Notes: generated by a model not told the origin, from the sequence alone. A stretch of DNA of 64,000 bases from Bacteroidota bacterium (GCA_026391675.1 JAPLDQ010000015.1:42331-106330), one strand, 5' to 3'. Shown: positions 35,048 to 44,684, counted from the first letter of the stretch. Program-made: numbers and translations.

Positions 35048-35800
35048 TTACTTAGGACTACAACAATCGCTGTTCTTTTTCTGCTCTTCGGTTATGGTAT
35101 TTGATTTCTTCATTTGCAGGGTAGTTTCCAGCTTCTCCTTCGACGGACTGATATATGGAATCCCAAGGCATAAACCTCTCAGTATAAACAATGCACCAAC
35201 AAATACTACAACATAAGGAATGATTTTATTGATCAGATTACGCCAGACTCCTGTAATGGCGTTGCCAATTAAGGAAATTGTCAGCATCATAGGTAATGTA
35301 CCCAGGCCAAACAATATAAGATAAAGACTACCATAAAGAATACTCCCTGTAGTGACAGCACCGGCAATGGCCAGATAAACCAGACCACAGGGCAGCAATC
35401 CGTTCAGCATACCAATAAATAAAAGACCTGCATAAGAGCGTTTATTGAATAATTTCTGAATGCCTGTCCGGACAAGTGCAGTAAATGAATCTACTGATTT
35501 AAAATGTATTTTCCTGAATAAGAAGGGTGCTGCTACTGAAAAAATAAGTATTACACCCATTGCTATGGATATCCAGCGCTGAACACCCAGCAAAAGTAAG
35601 CCCTGACCAATAGAGCCGAATAAAGCTCCCATTATTCCGTACATCGTTATACGGCCTATATTATATAATATGCCACTAATCAATCTTTCTGAAAAGGAAT
35701 TACCACGTAAAGGTAAATTCAGTGCTATTGGCCCACACATTCCAATACAGTGAAAACTTCCGATTAATCCCAGTAAAAACCCTGCAAATACTATTTCCAT
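35048..35800 (-). CDS. TauE/SafE-like membrane protein of the cco cluster
   Basis: A 250-residue protein with about six membrane segments and the motif GLIGSFHCIGMCGPIALNLPL at residues 11-30, typical of the DsbD_2/SafE-like proteins in cbb3 gene clusters. The second half has GLLPCGLVYLAIAGAV. The Cys-containing motifs suggest copper or thiol handling during oxidase assembly. The C-terminal tail is soluble with a late CC pair (SDCCSPK). Start overlaps the stop of the ccoH-like gene by one base, indicating coupling. Confidence 0.85.
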   Translation of the reverse strand: MEIVFAGFLLGLIGSFHCIGMCGPIALNLPLRGNSFSERLISGILYNIGRITMYGIMGALFGSIGQGLLLLGVQRWISIAMGVILIFSVAAPFLFRKIHFKSVDSFTALVRTGIQKLFNKRSYAGLLFIGMLNGLLPCGLVYLAIAGAVTTGSILYGSLYLILFGLGTLPMMLTISLIGNAITGVWRNLINKIIPYVVVFVGALFILRGLCLGIPYISPSKEKLETTLQMKKSNTITEEQKKNSDCCSPK

Positions 35801-36237
35801 TATTTTATGGCTATTTCTTTTTCAATATTATATAAACTATCGAGGTGATGCCATGATATTTTCACCAAATAACGTCCGGTTTTTAGCTGAGAAGCAGGGA
35901 TACTGAAATGCTCAGTCATTGGGAATTTTATCTTTAGATCCGATTTTTTATCTGAAGGTCTGTAGAAAAATACAAAAAGACTATCACCTGAAGATGCAAG
36001 ACTTTGGCAAAGGTTCACATCAACAGTTGAATTTACTTGAATTACCGAAATACTATCTTTATAAATAAATGAACGATTATTAACTTCCATTTGCTTTGAG
36101 TAATCTGCGCCCTGATCGTAATAATCCTTGGATACCAAATCCTCTGACTGATTCAGCGAAAAGATGATAAAAGCCACTGATAACAATACAAACAGTGTCA
36201 TAAAAGCTAATATTCCGTGTCCCCAGTTAAACTTCAT
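35800..36237 (-). CDS. ccoH: FixH/CcoH family protein
   Basis: About 145 residues from the ATG at 36237 (MKFNWGHGILAF), which avoids the overlap with ccoG that the upstream start would create. One N-terminal membrane segment is followed by a periplasmic domain; YYDQGADYSKQM near residues 40-51 is a FixH hallmark. It is an assembly factor of cbb3 oxidase. It lies between ccoG and the TauE/SafE gene, with overlaps or gaps of a few bases. Confidence 0.88.
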   Translation of the reverse strand: MKFNWGHGILAFMTLFVLLSVAFIIFSLNQSEDLVSKDYYDQGADYSKQMEVNNRSFIYKDSISVIQVNSTVDVNLCQSLASSGDSLFVFFYRPSDKKSDLKIKFPMTEHFSIPASQLKTGRYLVKISWHHLDSLYNIEKEIAIK

Positions 36238-36241
36238 TTTT

Positions 36242-37606
36242 TTAATTTTGTGCACCAATAAAATTAATAGTATTTACTGTTATCAGTTCATTTTCTTCGA
36301 AAACACCTATCTTTAAGTCGGTGGTATGCCCTTTTAATATTTGTTTAGGGAGTTTTATCATCAGTACACTTTGGGTACTTACTTCTGCATCCAGTGTTGA
36401 AATATCGCTTGTAAATTCAAGTTTTCCCTGTTGTAAATCCATCAGTTTAATCGCAATATGCTTTTGCTTATTTGTTTTGTTGATGATTTTTACGATATAA
36501 ATATTTGAAACAGTAACTGAATCAACTTCCTGGCACATCGTTCCCGGCATTCGGTTGATGGAAACATCTATTGAGCTGCGTTTAGAAACAGTAAATCCCA
36601 ATATAAATACCAGTATCAGCAAAACTGCTGAATAAGCATAAGTACGTGCATTGGCAATTGAATGATTTCCGGTTTCAATGCCATGATAAGAATCAAAACG
36701 AATCAGATTGCCCGGTTTTTTAATTTTTTGCATGACAATATTGCACTCGTCAATACAGGCAGTACAATTAATACATTCAAACTGAGAACCATTTTTAATA
36801 TCAATTCCTGTTGGGCAAACGGCTATGCATTGTCCGCAATCTATACAATCCCCTTCATTTCGGCCACCTCTGGGTTCACCCCTTTTGTAATCGTATATTA
36901 CTGAAATGGATTTTGAATCCAGCAAAACGCCCTGTAATCTGCCGTAAGGACAAAAGAAAGTACAGATTTGTTCACGTAAAAAAGCATAAACAAAATAATA
37001 GAATAATGAAATACCTGCCATAAACATAAAACCCAACTGATTTTCGCTTATGGGTGAAGTCATAATTTTAATCAATTTATCTGCCCCGGTAAACCACATG
37101 ATAAATACATTCGTAATCAGAAAAGATACCAGTATAAAGCTGGCATGTTTGCCTATTAAACGTAATGCTTTATACTTCTTTTCCTGATTTTTTTTAGAAT
37201 TATTGCGGCCATTACCATCGAACAAATATTCTATTCTACGGTAGATCATTTCAAGAAACAGCGTTTGCGGACAAGCCCAACCACAAAATAACCTGCCGTA
37301 AATTACAGTAAATAATACAATAAAAACAACAATTACCAGCATGATAAGTGCCAGGATAAAAGTATCCTGAGCAAAAAACAAATTGCCAAAGAGTGAGAAC
37401 TTTCTGTTGACAACATCAAAAAGCATGAATGGATTACCATTTATATGAATAAGAGGGGCAATTATCAGAAATAAAATACAAAACCAAGCAAAATAAGTCC
37501 GGCGGAGATACCATTTTCCTTTGGGTTGCTTCGCTATTATCTTCCGGCTTTTACCCGTTTCATCTAAATTATTAGGCTTATCGCGAAATGTTTCATTATC
37601 TTCCAT
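36242..37606 (-). CDS. ccoG: Cytochrome c oxidase accessory protein CcoG
   Basis: A 454-residue membrane-bound ferredoxin-like protein of the FixG/RdxA family. It has membrane helices in the N-terminal half, GRLFCGWACPQTLFLEMIYRR (residues ~105-125), CPYGRLQG, and two 4Fe-4S motifs CIDCGQCIAVCPTGID and CINCTACIDEC near residues 260-295. The C-terminus is an Ig-like FixG domain. CcoG reduces Cu(II) in oxidase assembly in other bacteria. Located in the middle of the cco operon. Confidence 0.94.
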   Translation of the reverse strand: MEDNETFRDKPNNLDETGKSRKIIAKQPKGKWYLRRTYFAWFCILFLIIAPLIHINGNPFMLFDVVNRKFSLFGNLFFAQDTFILALIMLVIVVFIVLFTVIYGRLFCGWACPQTLFLEMIYRRIEYLFDGNGRNNSKKNQEKKYKALRLIGKHASFILVSFLITNVFIMWFTGADKLIKIMTSPISENQLGFMFMAGISLFYYFVYAFLREQICTFFCPYGRLQGVLLDSKSISVIYDYKRGEPRGGRNEGDCIDCGQCIAVCPTGIDIKNGSQFECINCTACIDECNIVMQKIKKPGNLIRFDSYHGIETGNHSIANARTYAYSAVLLILVFILGFTVSKRSSIDVSINRMPGTMCQEVDSVTVSNIYIVKIINKTNKQKHIAIKLMDLQQGKLEFTSDISTLDAEVSTQSVLMIKLPKQILKGHTTDLKIGVFEENELITVNTINFIGAQN

Positions 37607-37661
37607 CTACCTGATATTTAGTTTGATTGGACTTGTAAAAATAAATGATATAAAAAATTAA

Positions 37662-38231
37662 CTATTTACATTCAACTCCCTGTGCAGCTTTTGGATTAGC
37701 AGGTTTAGATCCGACCAGGGATTTTTTAATATAAGTAGCTACTTGTTTAATCTGTGCACCGGATAATGTAGATTTAAAAGGAGTCATCCCTTTTTCCGGT
37801 TTACCTTCAGTAATGGTATGAATTATATCTTCCATTTTACATCCGTTAAGCCAAAAATTATCGCATAAATTAGGACCAACTGCATTACCACCGCCATCCT
37901 GAGCATGACAGGCCACACATCCTTTTTCCTTAAATATTTTTTGTCCCGCAGCTATCATTTGAGGTTCAGGCAGTGATGCTGCTTTACCTTCAGCAGCCTG
38001 ACTCATCTTAAGTTTTTGCTGTTCAACCGAAGCCTTGTATTCACTGGCCTGATCCATTCCATTGTTAGGATATCCAAAATATTTCACAGCATAAATTCCG
38101 GAAAATCCAAATGTAATCAGAAATAAAATAATTACCCACAAAGGAGAACGGTTGTTCAGTTCTTTTATACCATCATATTCATGATCATCATGCTCATCGA
38201 TGTTATTCATATCTTTTATATCTTCAGCCAT
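37662..38231 (-). CDS. ccoP: cbb3 oxidase diheme/monoheme subunit CcoP (single c-heme form)
   Basis: A 189-residue subunit with an acidic, His-rich N-terminus (NNIDEHDDHEYDG), one membrane helix at about residues 31-49, and a single cytochrome c domain with one CVACH motif near residue 99. The sixth-ligand Met is likely in PEKGMTPF. Proteobacterial CcoP has two heme sites; this short one-heme form is common in Bacteroidetes. Gap to ccoQ is 17 bp. It passes electrons to the fused CcoNO. Confidence 0.9.
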   Translation of the reverse strand: MAEDIKDMNNIDEHDDHEYDGIKELNNRSPLWVIILFLITFGFSGIYAVKYFGYPNNGMDQASEYKASVEQQKLKMSQAAEGKAASLPEPQMIAAGQKIFKEKGCVACHAQDGGGNAVGPNLCDNFWLNGCKMEDIIHTITEGKPEKGMTPFKSTLSGAQIKQVATYIKKSLVGSKPANPKAAQGVECK

Positions 38232-38248
38232 AACTATATTTTTTTATA

Positions 38249-38434
38249 TTATTTGCTATCTGCAGTAATATCGTTATTAAATATTGATTCTTTAAATTGC
38301 TTTAAGTCTTTTTTAGGGATTTTTACTACCCTGTAAATCATAATAATAAATAATGTAAGAAAGATAAACAACCCAATTATGTAATACCACTGGATTCCAT
38401 TTTCTTTTGATAATATTTCACTTACAAATCCCAT
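38249..38434 (-). CDS. ccoQ: CcoQ/FixQ-like small membrane protein
   Basis: A 61-residue protein with one membrane helix (about residues 17-35) and a basic flank (YRVVKIPKKDLKQF). Position between ccoNO and ccoP and size identify it as the CcoQ equivalent, although the sequence is poorly conserved. It is thought to stabilise the complex. Gaps to its neighbours are 5 and 17 bp. Confidence 0.78.
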   Translation of the reverse strand: MGFVSEILSKENGIQWYYIIGLFIFLTLFIIMIYRVVKIPKKDLKQFKESIFNNDITADSK

Positions 38435-38439
38435 ATTTT

Positions 38440-40587
38440 CTATTTTATTATTGTATTTGCTGCAGGAGAAATATCATGCCCGAGTTTATGCAAATAGGCA
38501 ATCATTGCGACTATTTCAGAAGTTGATTTTACCTCAACACCGGAAGCTTTTAATTCAGCTGTAATTTTATCTGCCTGTTTCATATAATCTTCAGTAGCTT
38601 TAATATCATATCCCTTTTCATAAGGAACACCCAATGTCTGCATTGCTCTTATTTTAACAGCAAGCATTGATAAATCGACTTCTCTGGTAGTAAGCCATGG
38701 ATATGCAGGCATTATGGACTGAGGATTCATTTCCAATGGTTTATTGAAATGATTATAATGCCATATTGCAGTTTTATAGGTTGAACTACCCATATATCCG
38801 GCACGTGCCAGATCAGGACCGCTGCGGCGTGAACCCCACTGGAAAGGATGATCATAAACAAATTCACCAATTTTAGAATATTCGCCATATCTGTCGGTTT
38901 CATATCTTAATGGTCTTACCTGTTGGGAATGACAATTATAACAACCATTGCTGATATAGATATCCCTGCCTGCCAGTTCTAATGGTGAATAAGGTTTTAC
39001 CGATGATATTTTAGGAATATTTGAGTCTACTTTCATCATTGGAATAATTTCAACAATTCCTCCAATGACCAGTGCAATAAATACAAGAATGGAAAAGCGA
39101 ACAGCCCTTCTTTCGAGCCAGCGATGAATGGTTTCTTTAGAGCTATCCCGTTTATCAGTATTTATCAGTGCAGGAGCTTCGGCAGCTTCATCATTGACCA
39201 GACTTCCCATTTTTATAGTTTTAACGATATTAAATAAAAATAAAAGGAAACCTGTTAAAAACAGTGTACCACCAACAATCCGGAATATATACATCGGATG
39301 TAAACGTGATGAAGTTTCAATAAAGTTAGGATAAACCAATAAGCCATCAACATTGTATTCGCGTAACATTAACCATTGTGTAATTCCGGCCCAGTATAAA
39401 GGTATAGCAAAAAGTAAAATACCCAGGGTAGCAATCCAGAAATGCGTATTAGCCAATTTTTCTGAATATAGTTTCGTCCTGAATAATTTTGGAACCAGCC
39501 AGTATAGCATACCGAATATCAAACCACCATTCCAGCCCATACCCGCTATATGCGTGTGTGCAATTGTCCAGTCGGTAAAATGACTGATTGCATTTACACT
39601 TTTCAGTGACATCATAGGTCCTTCAAAAGTTGCCATTCCATAAGCTGTAATAGCTACAACAATAAATTTTAAAGCAGCGCTGTCGCGAACCTTATCCCAT
39701 GCACCTCTCAACGTTAAAAAACCATTGATCATACCACCCCATGACGGAGCTATCAGCATAATGGAAAATGTAACGCCCAAAGCCTGAACCCAATCCGGTA
39801 AAGCCTGATATAATAAATGGTGAGGACCTGACCACATATAAATAAATATCAGGGCCCAAAAATGTATAATTGAAAGCTGATAGGAATAAATTGGTCTTCC
39901 TGATGCTTTTGGCAGGAAATAATACATTATCCCCAACCATGGAGTTGTAAGGAAAAAGGCAACGGCATTATGACCATACCACCATTGAACAACTGCATCC
40001 TGTGCACCGGCATAAACCGGATAACTATGTAAAATAGAGACGGGAAGCTCGATGGAGTTTACAATATGCAGTACTGCTACACCGATAAAAGATGCCAGAT
40101 ACCACCATACAGCCACATAAATATGCTTTACCCTCCGGATTAATATTGTACCTATCATATTCCAGCCAAAACTTACCCAGATTAGCGCAATTAATATATC
40201 AATAGGCCATTCCAGCTCTGCATATTCTTTACCGGTAGTAAAGCCGGTTAACAATGTAACCGCAGCCAAAACAATGATTAGTTGCCATCCCCAGAAATTT
40301 ATTTTACTCAGGATATCGTTAAACATACGTGTTTTTAATACCCGCTGTAATGAATAATAAACCCCTGCAAACATGGCATTACCAATAAATGCAAAAATAA
40401 CTGCATTGGTATGCACTGGTCTTACCCTGCCAAAAGAAGTAAATTCTATTCCAAGATTAAATACCGGAAATGCCAGTTGTAAAGCTGCCAGTAAACCAAC
40501 AACAATAGCTACAGCTCCCCAGATTACTGTTGCCCAGATAAAATTTTTAACAATGGCGTTGTCGTAATTGAATTTTTCTATCTCCAT
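38440..40587 (-). CDS. ccoNO: Fused cbb3-type cytochrome c oxidase subunits CcoN-CcoO
   Basis: A 715-residue fusion. Residues 1-~465 are CcoN, with twelve membrane helices and heme/CuB ligand regions such as RPVHTNAVIFAFIGN (near 55), WWYGHNAVAFFLTTPWLG and HTHIAGMGWNGG. After a linker of about 40 residues, CcoO begins with a membrane helix (~495-515) and the heme c motif CYNCH at 549-553. The fusion is typical of Bacteroidetes. It reduces O2 at low concentration and pumps protons. The single start ATG at 40585-40587 is 22 bp beyond the ccoS stop. Confidence 0.96.
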   Translation of the reverse strand: MEIEKFNYDNAIVKNFIWATVIWGAVAIVVGLLAALQLAFPVFNLGIEFTSFGRVRPVHTNAVIFAFIGNAMFAGVYYSLQRVLKTRMFNDILSKINFWGWQLIIVLAAVTLLTGFTTGKEYAELEWPIDILIALIWVSFGWNMIGTILIRRVKHIYVAVWWYLASFIGVAVLHIVNSIELPVSILHSYPVYAGAQDAVVQWWYGHNAVAFFLTTPWLGIMYYFLPKASGRPIYSYQLSIIHFWALIFIYMWSGPHHLLYQALPDWVQALGVTFSIMLIAPSWGGMINGFLTLRGAWDKVRDSAALKFIVVAITAYGMATFEGPMMSLKSVNAISHFTDWTIAHTHIAGMGWNGGLIFGMLYWLVPKLFRTKLYSEKLANTHFWIATLGILLFAIPLYWAGITQWLMLREYNVDGLLVYPNFIETSSRLHPMYIFRIVGGTLFLTGFLLFLFNIVKTIKMGSLVNDEAAEAPALINTDKRDSSKETIHRWLERRAVRFSILVFIALVIGGIVEIIPMMKVDSNIPKISSVKPYSPLELAGRDIYISNGCYNCHSQQVRPLRYETDRYGEYSKIGEFVYDHPFQWGSRRSGPDLARAGYMGSSTYKTAIWHYNHFNKPLEMNPQSIMPAYPWLTTREVDLSMLAVKIRAMQTLGVPYEKGYDIKATEDYMKQADKITAELKASGVEVKSTSEIVAMIAYLHKLGHDISPAANTIIK

Positions 40588-40609
40588 ATCCTAAGAATTT
40601 GGTTAATTT

Positions 40610-40780
40610 CTATTTTTTATTGGATTCATCTTCCTTTACTTCATCATCATCAAATAAGATTCGAATGGATGGAGTATAGTTGTCGTCGTATTGACCGGAA
40701 TTAACACTCCAGACAAAAAGCCATAAAAAAATAATGGCAGCAAATAAACTAACACCTATTAGCAAGTAAAGTATATTCAT
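40610..40780 (-). CDS. ccoS: CcoS-like small cbb3 maturation protein
   Basis: A 56-residue reading frame, MNILYLLIGVSLFAAIIFLW then a short stretch with DDNYTPSIRILFDDDE and a charged end. One N-terminal membrane helix followed by the D.....P..RILFDD wording is the CcoS/FixS signature. CcoS is needed for cofactor insertion into CcoN. It begins the cco operon, directly upstream of ccoNO. It is short, so it is easily missed by length cutoffs. Confidence 0.88.
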   Translation of the reverse strand: MNILYLLIGVSLFAAIIFLWLFVWSVNSGQYDDNYTPSIRILFDDDEVKEDESNKK

Positions 40781-40796
40781 CTCAAATTTTACAGTT

Positions 40797-40826
40797 CAAA
40801 GATATTAAATTTTAGTTAACAACAAA
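40797..40826 (-). promoter_or_regulatory. Predicted cco operon promoter
   Basis: On the minus strand TATCTTTG (40797-40804) fits the TAnnTTTG -7 element, and a TTTG (40823-40826) lies 18 bp upstream as the -33 element. The transcript would begin ~10 nt before the ccoS start codon. Confidence 0.55.
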
Positions 40827-40881
40827 AAATATCTGATAGAAAATTTTGTGACTTTTAAGTGAATATATATCAATGGGAGTT

Positions 40882-42177
40882 TTATTCAACAATAAAAACC
40901 TCGTCAGAATCCAGGTCTTTCAGTCTGACATCCAGGACTTTATTTATCAAAGTTTTATCTGTTATGATTTTAACACGGATATAATTATCAGTAAACCCAA
41001 AAATAAAGCCATGATGAATATCTGATTCAAAAAGGACTTTTTTCATTCGTCCCTTATTTTGCAGATAAAATTCATGCTTTTTCCTGTCTGAAAGAATTTG
41101 TAATTGTTTACTTCTTTCGCGGCGGATATTAACCGGGACTACACCTTCTAATTTTGCAGCCAGAGTATCAGGACGTTCAGAGTATGTAAATACATGTAAA
41201 TAAGAAATTGGCAATGATGTAATGAAATGAACAGCATCATTAAAATCTTCATCCGTTTCACCGGGAAAACCTGTGATAACATCAGCAGCAATACATGAAT
41301 CGGGCATTACGGTTTTAATCTTATAAATTCTTTCAGCAAATAATTCCCGCTGATAATGCCTTTTCATCAATTTAAGTATTTTATTGCTGCCTGATTGTAA
41401 AGGGATATGAAAATGAGGCAGGAACTTTTTTGATTGAACTACAAATTCAATAATTTCATCAGTCAGCAATTCAGGTTCTATTGAAGAAATACGGTAACGT
41501 TCAATGCCATCAACTTCATCCAGCGCCTTAATTAATTGCAAAAAGTTTTCATTATTCAATTTACCGAAATCACCAATATTAACACCGGTTAATATTATTT
41601 CTTTAATTCCTTCTCTGGCAATTTGCTGCGCTGATTTAACGATATTTTCTATAGTATCACTCCTGCTTCTTCCTCTTGCAAATGGTATAGCACAATAAGT
41701 ACAGAAATAATCGCAACCATCCTGGATTTTCAGAAAAGAACGTGTTCTGTCGCCAGAAGAATAGGAAGGAACAAAAGCATCGCTCTTATCCATCTGCTTT
41801 ACATCGCAGTAAGCACAGCCAGAATCATTATTCTGCTCACGATTGGTTATCAGTTCGAGTAATTTATATTTTTCGTTATTTCCGACGATTATATCTACGC
41901 CTTCTATTTCCTGGATTTCGTCAGCTTTCAATTGAGAAAAACAACCAACAACAGCAACTTTAGCATCCGGATTTCTTTTAATTGCAGCCCTGATGGCTGT
42001 TTTACATTTCTTTTCGGCAATGGACGTTACAGTGCAGGTATTGATAACATACACATCGGCAGTTTCTTTAAAATCAGCAACCTCAAAACCATTTGCAACA
42101 AATTGTCTTGATATTTGTGATGTTTCTGCAAAATTTAATTTGCAGCCAAAGGTTTGAAAAGCTACTTTTTTATTCAA
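40882..42177 (-). CDS. mtaB: tRNA t6A37 methylthiotransferase MtaB
   Basis: A 431-residue radical-SAM enzyme that adds methylthio to t6A37 in ANN-decoding tRNAs. The N-terminal UPF0004 domain has cysteines in FGCKLN (near 11), NTCTV and VGCFSQ that hold one 4Fe-4S cluster. The radical-SAM triad is in CDYFCTYC (near 155), followed by ITGFPGETDEDF and a C-terminal TRAM-like region. MtaB is separated from its paralogue RimO by the KLN wording and CTYCAIPFARG. It is next to rimO on the same strand, 60 bp apart across a tandem repeat. Confidence 0.93.
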   Translation of the reverse strand: MNKKVAFQTFGCKLNFAETSQISRQFVANGFEVADFKETADVYVINTCTVTSIAEKKCKTAIRAAIKRNPDAKVAVVGCFSQLKADEIQEIEGVDIIVGNNEKYKLLELITNREQNNDSGCAYCDVKQMDKSDAFVPSYSSGDRTRSFLKIQDGCDYFCTYCAIPFARGRSRSDTIENIVKSAQQIAREGIKEIILTGVNIGDFGKLNNENFLQLIKALDEVDGIERYRISSIEPELLTDEIIEFVVQSKKFLPHFHIPLQSGSNKILKLMKRHYQRELFAERIYKIKTVMPDSCIAADVITGFPGETDEDFNDAVHFITSLPISYLHVFTYSERPDTLAAKLEGVVPVNIRRERSKQLQILSDRKKHEFYLQNKGRMKKVLFESDIHHGFIFGFTDNYIRVKIITDKTLINKVLDVRLKDLDSDEVFIVE

Positions 42178-42236
42178 TTTTGTTACTGGTTATTGGTTAT
42201 TGGCTATTGGCTATTGGCTATTAAGACAATTGTCAC
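42178..42236. repeat. Tandem 7-bp array (TTATTGG / CTATTGG)
   Basis: Between mtaB and rimO there are two TTATTGG and three CTATTGG units in a row (about 42183-42222). Same class of heptamer array as at 10605, 22390 and 57690. Confidence 0.8.
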
Positions 42237-43535
42237 TTATATCACTTTTCCGTACAAATCATAATCTTCAGCATTGGTAACTTCTATATGATAAAAATCA
42301 CCGATAATTAATTTTTTTGTTGAAGGAATAAGCACTTCATTATCTACTTCAGGAGAATCAAACTCGGTTCTTCCTACCCAGTAATTACCTTCTTTTCTGT
42401 CAATAATTGTCTTATATGTTTTTCCGATTCTGGCCTTATTGATTTCAGCAGAAATTTGCTGCTGTATTTCCATAATTTCGGCCATTCTTTGTTCTTTTAC
42501 TTTTGCAGAGACAGAATCCTTAAGCAGATAAGCAGATGTATTTTCTTCAGGAGAATAGGTAAAAACACCCAGACGCTCGAATTTGTTCTCAGCAACAAAT
42601 TTTTTCAAAGTTTCAAATTTTGCTTTGGTTTCACCCGGATAACCTACAATTAATGTAGTTCTGATGGAAATTTCAGGAACTTTTGTTCTCAGTTTTTTAA
42701 TTAAATCGCGGGTTTTAGCTCCATCAATATTGCGTTTCATTGAGTTCAACAAACTGTCATCTATATGCTGTAAGGGAATATCAATGTATTTGCAGATTTT
42801 ATCGTATTTAGCCATTACATTCAGCACGTCCAGAGGAAAAGCAGCCGGATAGGCATAATGCAGACGAATCCATTCAATACCTTTTACCGCTACTAATTTC
42901 TCAAGTAATTCTGCAAGTTTACGCTTTTTATACAAATCCATACCATAATAGGTTAGATCCTGAGCTATCAGTATCAGTTCCTTTACTCCGTTTGAAGCCA
43001 GCCACTCTGCTTCAGCCACCAGATCTTCAACAGGTTTTGAAATATTTTTTCCTCTGATTAAAGGTATCGCGCAAAACGAACAGTTGCGGTTGCAACCTTC
43101 TGCTATTTTTAAGTAAGCGTAATGTTTGGGTGTTGTAAGTGTCCGCTCTCCCAATAATTCCTTTTTAAAATCAACTTTGAGTGTTTGCAATAATGCTGTA
43201 ATATCATTAACACCATAAAAAGCGTCTACATCAGGTATTTCGGCTTTCAGCTCTTTTTCGTAACGTTGGGATAAACAACCCATAACATATACTTTTTTGA
43301 TTTTTCCGCCTTTTTTAGCTTCAGTAAAATTTAATATGGTATCGATGGATTCCTGTTTGGCATCAGCAATAAAACCACAGGTATTGATGATGATAATTTC
43401 AGCGTCATCTCTTTCAGAGTCATGAACTACCTGATATTTATCAGTCAGCTGTCGCATCAATTGCTCCGAATCAACAAGATTCTTGGAGCAGCCCATGGTT
43501 ATGATGTTTATCTTTTGTTTTGGTTTTGTTTTCAA
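42237..43535 (-). CDS. rimO: Ribosomal protein S12 methylthiotransferase RimO
   Basis: A 432-residue radical-SAM enzyme that methylthiolates Asp88/89 of ribosomal protein S12. The UPF0004 domain has MGCSKN, NTCGFI and MGCLSQR, and the radical-SAM motif is CNRNCSFCAIPLIRG near residue 149. The C-terminal TRAM domain ends with EVTNAEDYDLYGKVI, typical for RimO. It follows ftsY on the same strand, with a palindromic repeat between. Confidence 0.95.
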   Translation of the reverse strand: MKTKPKQKINIITMGCSKNLVDSEQLMRQLTDKYQVVHDSERDDAEIIIINTCGFIADAKQESIDTILNFTEAKKGGKIKKVYVMGCLSQRYEKELKAEIPDVDAFYGVNDITALLQTLKVDFKKELLGERTLTTPKHYAYLKIAEGCNRNCSFCAIPLIRGKNISKPVEDLVAEAEWLASNGVKELILIAQDLTYYGMDLYKKRKLAELLEKLVAVKGIEWIRLHYAYPAAFPLDVLNVMAKYDKICKYIDIPLQHIDDSLLNSMKRNIDGAKTRDLIKKLRTKVPEISIRTTLIVGYPGETKAKFETLKKFVAENKFERLGVFTYSPEENTSAYLLKDSVSAKVKEQRMAEIMEIQQQISAEINKARIGKTYKTIIDRKEGNYWVGRTEFDSPEVDNEVLIPSTKKLIIGDFYHIEVTNAEDYDLYGKVI

Positions 43536-43556
43536 ATTTATTCCTTTACAATGCTG

Positions 43557-43589
43557 AACCCTGACAGGGTTTGAAACCCTGTCAGGGTT
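43557..43589. repeat. Perfect 33-bp palindromic element
   Basis: Arms AACCCTGACAGGGTTT and AAACCCTGTCAGGGTT around a single G. Each arm is itself a near-palindrome (CCCTGACAGGG), and the centre reads TTTGAAA. It lies between ftsY and rimO. It can fold as a hairpin but has no T-run, so it is better seen as a repetitive intergenic element. Confidence 0.75.
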
Positions 43590-43626
43590 GTGAATATTTA
43601 TAGTTTAAATAAGCTTAATTTTTGGT

Positions 43627-44577
43627 TTAACTAAACAATGAATCTACAAAAGCTTGCTTGTTGAAGACTTGCAGATCTTCCATTTTTTCACCTATACCGA
43701 TATAACGTACCGGTATTTTAAACTGATCGGAAATACCGATAACAACTCCACCTTTTGCAGTTCCATCGAGCTTTGTAAGCGCTAGGGCATTAACTTCAGT
43801 AGCAGCGGTGAATTGACGGGCCTGTTCTATGGCATTTTGACCGGTAGAAGCATCTAAAACCAGTAATACTTCATGAGGTGCATCAGGTATAACCTTCTGC
43901 ATTACTCTTTTGATTTTTGAAAGCTCATTCATCAGGTTTACCTTATTGTGCAAACGACCGGCAGTATCGATAATTACAACATCTGATTTACGTGCCAGTG
44001 CAGAAGTAACGGTATCAAAAGCAACAGATGCAGGGTCTGCGTTCATACCCTGGCTGACAATAGGTACATCCACCCTGTTTGCCCATATATTCAACTGGTC
44101 GACAGCAGCGGCCCTGAATGTATCCGAAGCACCTAATAAAACTGATTTTCCGGCAGATTTGAATTGATAAGCCAGTTTGCCAATAGTGGTGGTTTTACCA
44201 ACACCATTTACACCTACAACCATTATTACATAGGGTGTATCACCGGTTGGAAAAGCAAAATCCTCCCTGTTTACAGCGTCGTTTTCGTTGAGCAGGTCTG
44301 CAATTTCTTCCTTTAATATCCGGTTTAACTGGTCGGTTCCGATATATTTATCTTTTGAAACCCTGTTTTGAATGCGTTCAATTATTTTCAATGTGGTTTC
44401 AACGCCAACATCTGAAGATACAAGTATTTCTTCCAGATTATCCAGTACATCATCATCAACACTGGACTTGCCAATTATTGCCTTTGATATCTTGGTAAAA
44501 ACACTTTCTTTTGTTTTTGAGAGACCTTTATCAAGGTCTTCTTTCTTTTCTTTTGAAAAAATAGAAAATATTCCCAT
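43627..44577 (-). CDS. ftsY: Signal recognition particle receptor FtsY
   Basis: A 316-residue SRP receptor GTPase that docks ribosome-SRP complexes at the membrane. The short N-terminal part (FSKEKKEDLDKG) lacks the long acidic A-domain of E. coli. The NG domain has G1 GVNGVGKTT at 122-130, DTFRAAAVDQL, DTAGRLHN, TKLDGTAKGG and the closing GIGEKMEDLQVF. It stands in the usual Bacteroidetes order rpmG-DUF4295-ftsY-rimO. Confidence 0.97.
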   Translation of the reverse strand: MGIFSIFSKEKKEDLDKGLSKTKESVFTKISKAIIGKSSVDDDVLDNLEEILVSSDVGVETTLKIIERIQNRVSKDKYIGTDQLNRILKEEIADLLNENDAVNREDFAFPTGDTPYVIMVVGVNGVGKTTTIGKLAYQFKSAGKSVLLGASDTFRAAAVDQLNIWANRVDVPIVSQGMNADPASVAFDTVTSALARKSDVVIIDTAGRLHNKVNLMNELSKIKRVMQKVIPDAPHEVLLVLDASTGQNAIEQARQFTAATEVNALALTKLDGTAKGGVVIGISDQFKIPVRYIGIGEKMEDLQVFNKQAFVDSLFS

Positions 44578-44684
44578 TTAGTTATTAGTTATTAGTAATT
44601 GGTTTTTGGATTTTTTACTTACTAATCGCTGATTTGTCATTCAAAAATTAATATTATTGAATTATAACGACAAATATAAATAAA

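Noticed and set aside
40850..40880. TTGAT-N4-ATTCA upstream of the cco operon as an FNR/CRP box
   Set aside because: Only one half fits the TTGAT-N4-ATCAA consensus and AT-rich DNA makes such matches frequent.
43557..43589. CRISPR-like palindromic repeat
   Set aside because: Single copy in the window, with no spacers or cas genes.
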